Positions 1 through 11,999 of a DNA stretch of 64,000 bases are shown in pieces (within the stretch, counting starts at the first letter, position 1; the number at the start of each line of letters is the position of its first letter). The position numbers were made by a program, and so were the translations under genes. Below the pieces are notes generated by a model, which saw nothing but the letters and a program-made list of their open reading frames with translations, did not search any database and was not told the origin of the DNA. The stretch comes from Mycocentrospora acerina (lineage: Eukaryota; Ascomycota; Dothideomycetes; Pleosporales): positions 1 through 64,000 of the forward strand of contig JAKUHH010000062.1 of assembly GCA_022701365.1 (NCBI GenBank), given 5' to 3'.

Positions 1-620
1 GGGCTTAATCTATTAAAGGGCTAGTCCTCTTATATAGGTAGAAGCTAGTAAGACACATTTTTCTTCTAGGATATGTTCTCCTTAAAAGTTAAAGAAGAGG
101 TTAAACTAGAGAAGCTATTTATCTAGTTTCTTCCTGTCTCTATAATAGAAGTTAGGGTTAGCAACTTTATAGCTTCTGTAGTAGCTAACAGAGGGTTCCT
201 AAGTACTGCTAGGGGTAGCACTGTTTCCTAAGTTGTTACTTATCTTAAGGGTGTTTAAAATGTTAAGATCTTATTCTGTACTTAATCTTAGTAGTTAATA
301 ACCTTCTAATACTAGTACTAAAGTAGAACAGGTTTAAGGTTAGTTCTTAAGGATAGAGTAAGTTTAGGGAAACAAGGTTAGTTTAATGTATATATTAATA
401 ATACACTGTAATTAAGGGTGAGAAGTAATAAGTAGATTAATTAATAAGGTTAAACACATTACTATAAGGGTAGTGTTCCTACTAACTATATACTTAATTA
501 TAATGTAGTGCTTAGTACTAATCATGATGCTTAGTGTACTAATCATGACTGATCACACTGAGCACTGAGCACGTCACGTGATCTGGGTTGCTCAGTTGCA
601 GCAAGGCTGGTTGATTGGTC

Positions 621-653
621 AGGGCGCATCCCTTGCCTAACCTGGCCTTAACA
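621..653 (+). repeat. Uncorrupted direct repeat, left copy
   Basis: A 33-bp sequence starting AGGGCGCATCCCTTGCC is repeated at 18032-18064 in the same orientation with one mismatch (T/A at offset 28). Both copies also have TGGGTTGC a little upstream (584-591 and 18013-18020), so a longer related sequence is likely. Unlike its surroundings it keeps a normal base composition. It may be the end of a repeat family or a duplicated boundary of the AT-rich block. Confidence 0.7.
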
Positions 654-2949
654 GCATTTTCCTATATAAATGTTAGTTAATTATTTATAAAATTTATAAT
701 TATAATTAATGCAAACTTAGAGGCTTAGAAAAAGGCTTTTTTTAAACAGCTATATAAGTAACTTACGTAATAGCAGATACATTATAGGCGTTAGCAATAA
801 TTAATAAGTACACAATAACTCTAAGCTTCTGTCCTATGTAGTGCTGTTGCTTAATTATCTGCAGCTTGTAGTTAAGATTAGTAGCAAGCTTAAAGTAACA
901 CTAAATATAACTAGCACCTTAATAGTTTGTACTAACTCTGCTAATAAGATTTAAGATTAATATAATTCTAAGTGTACTGTTATAGTTGTTTAGATCCTTT
1001 TAGATCTGTGTGCGCTTTATTGCTAAGGTTTCTGCTACTAAACTTTAGAGAACATTGTCTTCTCTAAGGATAGGCATTATTATTAAAAACTCTTAAACTA
1101 ATTCTTAAGTAAGCAGAAGTAAAAACTAAATAATTATCTTCTTATCTTTAATAGCAATATAGCAAAGAATTTAAGACAAGACTGCAGTAATCTTTAGTAA
1201 AAATAATAAAATAAGTTAAAAGATTACTAGAGAGAGGGCAGTCCTAAAATTAATATCTATAGGGATATTCTTATCTTTTAAATGTTTCTAGATTTTTAAT
1301 AGAAGCTAGCGCTAACAAATAAGATTCCTGCCTATAGCAGGCATAGCCTTAAAGATCTTGCTATTAATGTTAAACTAGGAATTCTAATCTTTGTTGTTCT
1401 AGGCAGTCTTTACTAATTTTAGATTATATGCAGTACCTTTCTTAGGTTTCTTGTACTTAAGATTAGCAAGGTGCAGAGTCTTAAAAAGAGGAAATAGTAT
1501 TAAAAGTAACAGCACTCTTATAGCGCAAGGATTTAGTTGCATTATATCTTGTATTCCTTTGTTTAAAGAGGTTACTATTTAGTTACTCTAATTCTTATAA
1601 GCCTTGTTGTATGCAATCTGTGCAGTTAGGCTAAATAGAAGTTTAAGTTAAAAATATTATAGAGGCAGCATATTTATTAAGATAGTGTGTACAGAACTAA
1701 TTAGGCAACTTAAGTTATAGTTGCGCCTTAAAACAAATTTAGCAAGTGTATCTTAGGCTATTCTACCCTGCTTATATATTATAGCAGGATTTATTATCTT
1801 TATTATTTAAGTTAGAGCAATAATCTATCTCTCCTAGCAGAATGCAGTGTACCTATACTTAGCAGCAAGGTAGTTGTCTAAGACAGTGTACAGGTTAACA
1901 CTAAGGTTATAGTTGTCCTCTAGCTAGGGAAATCTTGTATTTTTACTAACTTCCTTAATCTTAATAAGCTTAACATATAAACTATAGTCCTTAAGGCCTT
2001 AGAGAGCTAGAGAGCTAGAAAAAAGCTAAATTTAAGGCGCTTTACACTAAAGAACAGCACTTTAAAAGGCATTATAATTCTAAAGCTTATTTTATAGCTT
2101 ATTGCAGATAATGCTATAAAGCTTCTCTCTACTACTGCATAGATTGCCCTCTATAAAGTCTAGAACTTTATTCTCTACTTAGCTACTTATCCTGCTAGTT
2201 GTTTGTATCTAAGTTGTCTAAGCGTATAGTCTATACTGCAAGGCCTAGGTATTATAAGATAAGATAATAATTATCTGCAAGTTAGCCTTGTTGCTAGTGT
2301 CCTACACTAGGTTGTTATCTAGAAGTTTTAATATAATGCGCACTCCTATATTTGTTAGTATTCTAGAGTTGCTATAAAGGCATATAATCTAAAAGTTAGA
2401 ACTAAACTTTATAAGCTCTATTACAGTCTTACTTATAAGTAGTGCTAAAGTAAGCACTAGCTAAAGCTTATATTTAGGCTTAGAGTCTTTAGATACTGTA
2501 TTAAACTTACGCATTAATTTATTTATAACCTATTGTTAGAATTTATTAGCAGAGTTTAGGGTAGTTTAGAAAAAGGCTTTTTCTAAGAAAGCAATAGTAC
2601 TTACATATAGAATATAGGCAGCATATTTAACTGTTTTTCTAAGGCTAATTATATTGTAGTCTATACTGCCTTTTATACATCTTCCTTATATAATTTTGTT
2701 GCCCTATTTTGCACATAACATCTGCTACTATTGCAGTACCTTATCTTTTAACTATCTTAAGATACGCAAAACACTTAAATCTATAATCTTGCAAAATTCT
2801 AGAGCTTTGCAAATATTATTACGCTAGAAATATTTACTATTAATAAGTGCTAACATTTGCAATATAAGTTTCTTGTGCTATTCTGTTAGTTATAGAAGCT
2901 TATATTCTTAAAAGTTAGTTAATAAAACTGTTCTTTTAATACTACTCTT

Positions 2950-4480
2950 ACTTTTGCTTTTTTTAATGCTTTTCTTGCAGTTGTTTGTAGCTGTATTAAG
3001 ATCCTTAGTTTATCTAATATTAAGCTTAGTAAGAGTCTTGCTAATCCTTGCAGCAAGCTTTCTAGCATTGCTTTTCTGTAGAAGCAATTTGCTTGCTACA
3101 CAATGTGCAAGTAATTCCTTATTATCTTTAATTTCTTTATAAGGAAGTCCCTTTAATGCGTTCTTTGCCTGCTAGTTAAGGTTAATATAATAAAAATTAC
3201 TAAACTATAACTTAATAAATAATTCTAGGCAGCTTTGCAAAGTAATGTAGAGATCCTTTTAACTAGTTTTCTTTATATTATTAAATGTTTTCTTTAGCTC
3301 TTTAGTTTCCTTTGCTAATTAAATCTCCTTATTTACACAGTGCCTTTTGCTCTTAGCATCTGTTTTTAACTTTTCTTTGCGTAGTTTAATGCTCTCTAAA
3401 ATTTTAATAATTTCCTTATTAGATTTTCTATTAAACCCTTGCTTAGCCTCTTTAGTTGCAATATCTTCTTAAATGTTTAAATCTAATATACTAAGTGCAA
3501 TAATTGTTAGCTTTGCTTAAGTGCAGTGTTAATTAAGGTAAGTAATTAGAATCTTATTAAGGTCCTTAACAGTTGTAGCTGTTAGGGGTTTAGAAAAAAG
3601 CTTTTCTTAAGCCCTCTTACTAGAAGTAGTAGCTCCTCTAATTATGTGCTTAGCTGCAGCAAGCTTTTTAAGACAATTATTAGCTGCCTATTAGTCTTTG
3701 CGTGTAGTAGCTAATTTCTTTACTTTCTCTAATTTCTCTAACAGAGCATTACGCTCTGCCTGTAAAATTCTAGCAAAACCTTTAATAGATTTTAATAAAA
3801 GATATCTCTAGCAGAATCTGTTTAGTATAGTAACATTAGCTCTTAAGGAACTAAAGAAACTATTGCGCTTTAGCTATTATAAGCACTAGTAGCTATTGCA
3901 GATAAGATAGTCCTTTTATTTATATTTAGCTAAGTCTTCTAGTTGCAGATTAGACTATATAGTAAGGTCTATTAGTTTTTTAGTTTTAAATAAAATAAGC
4001 AGTCCTTTAAAATCTGTATTATAAGATGCAAATTTCTTCTAGTCCTTTAACGCTTTAGCTCTATAGAGTAGGACATAGTTAATTTAATAATTACTGCTAA
4101 TTCTTTAAATTGCTAGGCTAAGCAAAAATTCCTTATATTCTGTAACAGATAAGCTAAGAAATTTAGCTATCTTAGAACAGTATTTATAATACTTTAAAGG
4201 AGAAGTATAGAGAGCACTGCTTATTATAGGTTTCTAATTATAATTAGAAAGATTAACTAGCACATTCTTCTGCACTTTAGGTAGAGCTATGCTTAGTCTA
4301 GCATGTCCCTTAGGTTTAGTTAGAAGTGCGTTGTAATTGCTGTTATATGCATCTTCTGTGTCTAGATTATTAAATTGTATGTTATTAAGGCTAATAATTT
4401 TAGTATCTCTAAAAATAGAGCTAGCTATTAACCTAATGTCTAAACTGTTGTTGTTACTTTTAGGGTAATTATTGCGCAAT
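2950..4480 (-). pseudogene. Degenerate unidentified coding remnant
   Basis: The minus strand keeps a coding-like reading, rich in Lys, Ala, Leu and Glu with coiled-coil character around 3300-3800, and ends near 2950. It is interrupted by TAA and TAG at several points. The 4234-4479 part is open for 81 codons. It reads like the tail of a transposase or other repeat-encoded protein hit by RIP, but I do not recognise the family. Confidence 0.3.
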
Positions 4481-4958
4481 AGAGGTGTTAAAACAGGCTT
4501 TCTAGAAACTCCTACGTTAAGGGCTCTTCCCTTACTTTTATTAATTACTGCTTAAGTGTTCTTAGCAAAAGACCTTAATTGTAGTTTCTAGGATTTTATT
4601 CTTATGCTCTGTTACACTATCTTCTGTTTTAGGTCCTAGTAAGGTAGGGTCCTCTATTATAAATATGTTCTAAAAATTACTAGTGCGTAGTAATAAGGGT
4701 TTAGGAAAAGGCTTTTAGTTTAAATCTAGTGTTATTATCTGTCTCTTACTTACTTTGCATAAGCAGCTAGAAAATATTTAAGAGGCTACTTTTACCTTCT
4801 AGTAGTACTTTTACTTATAAGTAATATTAGATTAGCGCGTGCTTGTGCAGTCTATTAGATTTAACGCTGTTAGCACTTAATTTATGCAGTAAAGGTAATG
4901 TTGTGTGTACTTGCTTAAGGGGCTAGCAATTAGCTTGTTTTTAAGCGTTATAGTAGTA

Positions 4959-5110
4959 GTGCTTGATTAAGTGGTAGTAGTGCTTGATTAAGTGGTAGTG
5001 GAGCTTGGTTAAGTGGTGGTGGAGTGGTGGTGGAGCTTGGTTAAGTAGTGGTGGAGTGGTAGTGGAGTAGTGATAGAGTTTAGTAGTAGAGTTTAGTAGT
5101 AGAGTTATAG
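4959..5110 (+). repeat. Degenerate tandem repeat
   Basis: Imperfect tandem copies of a unit like GCTTGATTAAGTGGTAGTG (about 19-37 nt period). Towards the right end it decays into GTGGTGGAG and GTAGTAGAG steps. It explains the apparent minus-strand reading frame rich in His, Leu and Tyr at 4941-5159. Confidence 0.65.
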
Positions 5111-8100
5111 AGCAGTAGATGTCTTTTAGTAAAGGTAGATAAGCTGCAAATAGTAGCAAATAAAGGCGTGCTAAGACTTACAGGTAAAGGTAAAAGTTTT
5201 AAGATATATTTTAAGGTAAAGGTAAAATAAGTTATAGACAAAGGAAGGCACATAACAGGATAATTAGGAGAATATTAGAGAAAAACTGCAAAAGAAGAAA
5301 AGAATGTTACTATTTTAAGCTAGAAGTAGGACGCAAAATATAGACTCTTAAAAAAAGCCTTTTTATAAAGGCCTAACTGCGTGTTTCTATGTAGTAAATA
5401 AAACAAATTAATTGCTATCCTAGGTTAAGTTGCTTTTAGTTATGTATTAAGAAACTACAGGTTGTAACAGCTAGTTAGTCTCCTTTCTACTATTATTGCT
5501 GCCTAACTCTAGCCTGCTAGTCTTACTATTTGCACTACTTAACTACACTTTAAACTCTTTATAAAATGCCTCTAACGCCTCTAGTGTCTGTAGGCCTCTA
5601 ATGCTAAACCTACTGCAGACAATTTGCTTTAGTAGATACACAGCAGCCTAGGTTTAGGTAGTTGTTGCATTAGTAGTTACTTGCTACCTAGATACAATTA
5701 TATTAAAGTTAGCAGCAGATAGATTAGGATTGCTTAGTAGGCTATTATTGTTAATACCTTATTTAGCAAAGTCTACATTGTTAAATTAAGGAAATATCTA
5801 CTTAGTTCTTGCAAGCTTAGACAAACCTTAGCGCCTAACTTTTGTTAAAGATAAGTTAAGCAGAAGACTCTTTGCTAAGGCTAATCCCTTATTATTACTA
5901 TACTACAGAATAGCCTGTATATAATAACTAACAGTACTTTAAAGTCTTCTTTTAAAGCTACTAACTAACTTATATTTAAACTAACTTAGTAATAGCTCTA
6001 AAAGTAAAGCAATAATTTTATTAAACTTCTAAATAAAATTTGTCTTTATTGCCTAAATTAGTTACTCTGCTGCATCTCTAAATAATAGCCCTACGTAATT
6101 ACTCTAGAGGTTTGTTAACTAGCTTAGGTAATGCTTTGCCTAACTTATTTGTTTTACAATAGTAATTTTAAGCTGCAGTAGGCTAAGCTCCTTACATAGA
6201 TAACTTTAAAGCTTTCTATATAATAAAATCTCTGTTCTAATTTTTGCTGCATCTAAAAGCTAAGCCTTATCTTTAAATATTATGCTGTTTTGCTTAGCAA
6301 TGCCTTTAGTCTTATTCTATTAATCCTTAATTACATGCTACACATATTAATTGTATGCCTAAATGCACATTTAGATAAGAACATTGTAGAGATTATCTAT
6401 CTCTTATTGCCTTAATCTAAATCTGCTTATAGTGTTGCAAATTCTAATTCTAGTGTACTCTTGTATTATGCTATCTCTTGTTATTACCTAGATCTAAGAG
6501 CTAGACACTTTTAGCGTAGCTTAGAGAGAATTAGTGCTAACATTAAAGTAAAAGTAATAATTAACACAGAAAAGTAGGACACTCTTTGCCTACACTGCTA
6601 GATTGTGTAGGAGCTAGAGCATGTAGAACTTCTATAATAAATCTAATAGATTAAGGCCTTAATAATGTTAGAGAGTTAGCTTAGCATACAGAATATTATT
6701 CTAAAACTGATTTTAGAAGCAGCTCTTAACCTAACGCTTGCTAAGCTATAATAATAGAAATTAACTTAGATTAAGACACCTAAGCAATAGCTGCAAAATC
6801 CTTAATATAGCTGTTAACATTAAGCTATTTAGCTCCTGCTCTGCTATTAAAATTACATTATTTATGCCTTAAATAAACTTAGCTGCCTTAGCTACTTATT
6901 TAAGGTACAGAATCTACCTATTGCTTTTAGCAATGCAGAAACTATTTATATCCTAAGTAGTAAGGCACTAATACACTAAATAACCTTCTTGCGTAGCATT
7001 AGCCTTAGAAGGAGACTGCTTAATAATTTAGGATGTATTGCTTAGCAATTTAAGAAGAACATTGTAAGTTATTCTAAACTCCTGCCTCTTACTAAAGCTA
7101 GCTTTTTAAGAAGTATCTAGTGCACTATAGAGACAGTCTTTTATGTTCTACTAGTAGTGTAGAAGTAAGGCCTAATTAAGTTTTAATATATGCTAATTCT
7201 TTTGCCTTTATAAGATAGAAGCTTAAGATTGCATTTATTCTTCTATATAAGAGAGAGTCTTAAACAGTAGGTCTTAAAATAGTTAGTAACCTTTAAACTG
7301 CAATGCAAACAACTCTTTTAACATATTATATGCTTTAGCATAGGCAAGACTACTAGATTGCAGTAAGTTTAATTATTTAGTGTCTACTGTAATACTACTA
7401 GCGCTAGTTCTAGCCTAGAGATAGACTGCTACATCTGTTAAGTTTTATTATTTTAAAATTAGATCTTAAAACTTATTTGCTTATACCCTATTACATAATG
7501 CCTTTTAGAGTAAGGTTATAGGCCTCTTAATATTAAAGTGTTTATAGCTAAGGTTAAGCTAGGTGTAGTAAAGATTAATAAATTAGCTATCTTATTAATA
7601 TTAGAAGTTATTAACAAATACCTGTTAAATGCTTTAGAAGTCTTCTTATTTACTAAGATCTAGAAGCTTTATGTTATAGTAAGAGATTACTAGTGTTAGG
7701 TCTATAAAGGCGTTTAGTAGAAGACATATATTTAGCAGGTCCTTAGCTAGCTCTAGAACTTTAACCTATAAAGTTGCAAGTATGCTAGTAGGTAGCAGAA
7801 TCTAGATATTAACGCAGCTAAAGGCGCTAATTTCTAATAAAACTTTATTCTTAATATTAGTCTTAGCTTTAATTTCTTTAAATAAGTATAGGTAATAATA
7901 TCTTCTTCTGCAAGAACATACTGCGTTAAGCGCAGGTAGTATAACTCTATTAGTCTATATTTCTATGCTATAGTTATTTAGGTGCTGTAACTGCCTAAAC
8001 ACAATATTACTAACTTTATTAGTATACTTTAAGGGCATGTAGCTAAAAAAGGTAAAGCAATCCTATCTCCCTTCTGTACAGAGTAAGATACATTTGTTGT

Positions 8101-9420
8101 TTAGCATGTCTACCTTAGAAAAGAAGATTTTTTAGTCCTGCTGTTAAGTACACATGTAGGATAGGCAAAATAAATATTTAATATTATACTTAAATACCCT
8201 AAGGCTTAAAGCCTTAAAGACTATGCTGTTAATGTTAAATTTATCTTTAATCTTAATATAGCTAATCTTAACTTAATATTTAGCTTCTAATTAATTAAAG
8301 CTAAGAATAGGTAGGGATCTAGGCTCTTTAAGGTTTAGATTATAACCTATAAGTAAGGCTTCTTAATCTAGCTAGAGCAGTATAGTACTGTACATGCTTA
8401 ACAGTTTTAGTAAGCTAAGCAGTGCATTAAGCTAGTTAAGTAGAGTACTAAGCTCTCTAATCTTTTTATTAATAGACTAGGTAATAGTCTAAAGTGTCTG
8501 CTTACTTAGTAAAAGGACTAAATTACAGAAGTACTTCTAACTAAGACAATAAAGTATTACCTAAATTACAGCACTCTTATTTTATATACTGTCTTTTTTT
8601 TTAGTTAAGACTTTAGATTTAGCAAAATCCTGCGTGTCTAGCAAGGTAGCTAGTCCTAGAGAAGAATTTAGCGCAATATATTACTAGACACTGTCTAAAA
8701 AAGGAGGCAGAGAACTAGGCAAAGACTAGACTTTACTTTTACTACTGTTACTCTTGTAATGTTAAGGTAGTTTAAAGAAAGAAGTTAGAAGTTTAGGCAA
8801 TATCTTATAATAGGTGCTGCAACCTATCTTACTAATAGGCTCTATATAACAATTATTAGTAAGTTGTAGAAATGCTCCTTTAGGTGTTTAAAAAAAGCCT
8901 TTTCTTATCCCCCTAATACTATATACTATCTAAATTATGTAGTTTTAAAAGAGTAACTAGCTCTTTAATTATAGAGTTATGTGCAGGAGTATTAATATCT
9001 TACCTTTATACCTAAGAAGTAAGAGCTAAACAGAGGTTAAATTCTGTATTTAAATTAGTTACTTTAAAAGTTAGGTAATACTGCAGTAAATTCTAGTTCT
9101 TATGTATGTTATTTGTTGCAACAGTTGCCTAAGTTTTATTCTTCTGCTTATATCTTGCAACGCTAGCCCTCTGTAACACTAATCTATTAGCTTTAGCATC
9201 TTTACTAATAAACTTCTTTAGCTAGCTACAATTCTTCTTAGGTACAGATAATAATATAATAGTAAGCTTATTATATAAGGTTATTTGTTGTAGAAACTGT
9301 AGTATAGTAAAGATAGGATGCCTTAGGAGCTAAGAAAATTAGCTATATAACATAACCTTGCAGGGCTACTGCTTAGACTCTAATAATACACTTAGTGCAG
9401 CATTGCAGTGTAGGGCTGCA

Positions 9421-9550
9421 AGGGGTTATAGACCTTACTCTAGTTTAGTGTAACAACTAGCAGAGGGTTATAAAAACCTTAATCTAGCATAGTATTAAGG
9501 CTAGTAGGGGGTTATAAAAACCTTAAAATAGAAAAGTGTTAAGATGTTAG
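9421..9550 (+). repeat. Tandem repeat, about 44-bp unit, 3 copies
   Basis: Units begin at about 9421, 9462 and 9506 with AGGGGTTATA or AGAGGGTTATAAAAACC, followed by CTTAATCTAG-like sequence. Copies differ mostly by C/T and G/A changes, as expected if RIP acted on them. Confidence 0.6.
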
Positions 9551-9849
9551 TAAGTTAGCCTTTAAAAGCACAAGCCTGTATAGACATTTTAAAAAGGGCC
9601 TGTGCAAGAACATTAAACATTGCTATAAATCTTTGTATTGCAATACACACTGCTGCAAAGCTTATAGAATACTAAAAAAAACTTCTAATACTAAAAGAGG
9701 TTTATAAAAAAGCTTTTTTTAAAAAAATTCTAAGTTTTAACAATTATGCTAGGAAGAATTAGGCAGGTAAGTAAAGTAGGAATTCTACTAGGGGCCTAAG
9801 CGAACCTTCCTTATCTAGAAACTGTTAAACCTAGGACATAAACCCAACC

Positions 9850-11640
9850 CATTCCTACTTATACTAACCTGTGCACTATACTGCAGAATTGCACTATACT
9901 AAACTATAAGCTCTTATATAATAACTTATCCTAGCTAACCTACTTAACATAGCTGCGTAATATTGTGTTATAATAGATCTTTAACTTATATATCTGCAAA
10001 TCTAACATTTACTGCATTAAGCTATAGCTGCTGTGCACTATAAACTAGTCTATTATCTCCTATATAAGCTATAAATATCCTTTGCACTAGTATTAAGGCA
10101 GGTTGCTGCTATTATTACTCTTGTACACGCTGTTACTATTAAACTTATCTTTATCTAATAGACCTAATAACTCTAATACCTGCTGTATAACTATAAACTA
10201 CACTACCTTAATAACTGCTAATAAAATAGGCAGATACTAATTAGCACCTTTCTATCTATTCTTCTTTATGCCTAATACAGCTAATGTATACACTAATAGG
10301 CTGTTATACTCCTTATGTGTAATTAACTAGCTTAATAATATAATGCAAAACTCTAAACACACTTTTTAGATACTTAATAACCTTTTTAGCTTACAAATAG
10401 TGTTAGTAGTAGGTTCTTCTATATCTGTCTCTATCTCTTTAATAGCTTTATTAATATTATCTGCTATTACCTTATCCTCTCTTTCTTCTACTTCTATCTC
10501 TTTTTCTTCTCTCTCTTCTACTTCTATCTCTCTTTCCTCTTTGCTCTTCTCTCCTCCTATGCTCCTTACTGCCTCCTTAACTAACACCTTCTATGCCTTA
10601 CACTACTAGCATGTAAAACAGTATGCTAGACTCTTCTACATGTGCTCTTGCTGCATCTTTGTAAAAAATATTATTACCTGCTGCTACAGCTGCATATGCT
10701 TAATAATTAACTTCTTATCTATATATAGCTGTAATAGCTAGAACTACATCTAGTGCTTCTTTGTTTAGATTGCCTTTAACTGCATAAACACACTAATGCA
10801 GTAGATAACAGACACTTAACTAAACTATGCTAACTTGCTTATTACTTCCTATATAGCTACCTTAATAGGTTCTGCTTACTACTTTTACTTAAGATTAGGC
10901 TTAGCTACAGGCTCTTTAATGCACGCTATTAACTCTAGCTATTTTATGCTAACTAAATATAGCAACTACTATGTCTGCTTTAGCTACAGGTTTACCTTGT
11001 CTTTCTTGCCCTCCTAAATAGTGTTCTGTAAACATGTCTTAATATTAGCCTATACCTTTACTATCTGCTTGCCTACCTATGCTTATACTGTGTTGCTATC
11101 TAGTATAACATCTAGGCTATCTTTACTAGGTTACTAGACCTAGAAATATTATAAGCCTTAGCTTTAAACTAATAACTGCTAGCAATACATAGTCTTGCAA
11201 TTCTTGCAGATATATTCTTATATATTCTACTACTGCACCTAGATTAAGTGTCTGCTTTTCTCTGCTAGTAACTACTTATAGACCTTCTGCTAATACTTCT
11301 TTATTACTTCTGTGCTTCTAAATATCTAGCAGCAATAGTTAGAATTAATCTAACACATTAATCTATCTGTATACACTAGTAACTAATGTATTTACTTATT
11401 AATCTAGCTAAGTACTTCTAATTTACTAGTATACTAGAGTAAACTAGCCTAATTACTAACTTTTTCTACTATAGACTTAGCTTGCTTCTACTTAATAGAG
11501 TAGGCATGCTGCATATAGCTCTTAATCTAACTAAGCAAAATACTATGTCTGCACTCTTTATAAACTACTAATATATACTTAACTAAATGCTTAAACTGCT
11601 TACTTATAATACTACTCTCTGCTATATTACTAATAATAAT
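9850..11640 (-). pseudogene. RIP-killed OrsD-like (DUF3505) frame
   Basis: Read on the minus strand from about 11640 downwards, the translation matches my memory of the fungal OrsD/DUF3505 family, named after a gene of the orsellinic acid cluster and abundant in fungal genomes, sometimes fused to RecQ-type helicases. Visible pieces are a C-x2-C-like start (KECRHSI), an AKSIVEKVSN segment, IFRSTEVIKK, LLAEKSRHL, and further down an EREIEVEEREEKEIE acidic tract. TAA and TAG sit where CAA or CAG would fit. No residual open frame exceeds 73 codons. The family call is from recall of sequence style and was not searched. Confidence 0.55.
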
Positions 11641-11999
11641 TATAATAAGTTAATTACACACTATAAGCTAAAACTAACTGTATTAGACTATAGACTCTAC
11701 CTTATATATTACACTATAGATATATCTTTCTACCTGTCTATATAGTGTAATAGAATATATAGTTAATATTATTAATAGCTAGTTATTATTTTAGAATGCC
11801 TCTAAACCTAGTTGCATAGGCTATTATAATATTATAAATCTTACCTTAACCTTAAATATAAAACCCTAACACTACTAACAATATTATCTATAGGCCTGCA
11901 AATTAGTGTTAACATGCAACTTAGTGCACTAATTAATATATTAAAATTTTAAGTCTATTAGCCTATAGGAACCTAACTAGACTAGCTATATAAAGTATT

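Larger units (their letters stand above)
725..9723. repeat. Dispersed short palindrome family, at least 7 copies
   Basis: A short palindromic motif close to GTTTAGAAAAAGGCTTTTTC recurs at about 725-743, 2564-2584, 3588-3608, 4699-4717, 5347-5366, 8886-8905 and 9699-9723. The best-preserved copy extends to a hairpin of about 32 bp (3586-3617), with an AGGGG left arm and a matching AAGCCCT right arm. Copies are spaced roughly 0.6-3.5 kb apart. I saw no clear copy outside the AT-rich block. Coordinates give the span of the set, not one continuous element. Confidence 0.55.

Noticed and set aside
2954..3142. 62-codon Leu-rich frame on the plus strand resembling a membrane peptide
   Set aside because: It is the complement of a Lys/Ala-rich degraded frame in the RIP block.
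4941..5159. 72-codon minus-strand frame rich in His, Leu and Tyr
   Set aside because: It is produced by the tandem repeat at 4959-5110.
10366..10609. Overlapping 73- and 69-codon frames on both strands
   Set aside because: The minus-strand frame is part of the degraded OrsD-like reading; the plus-strand frame is its shadow.
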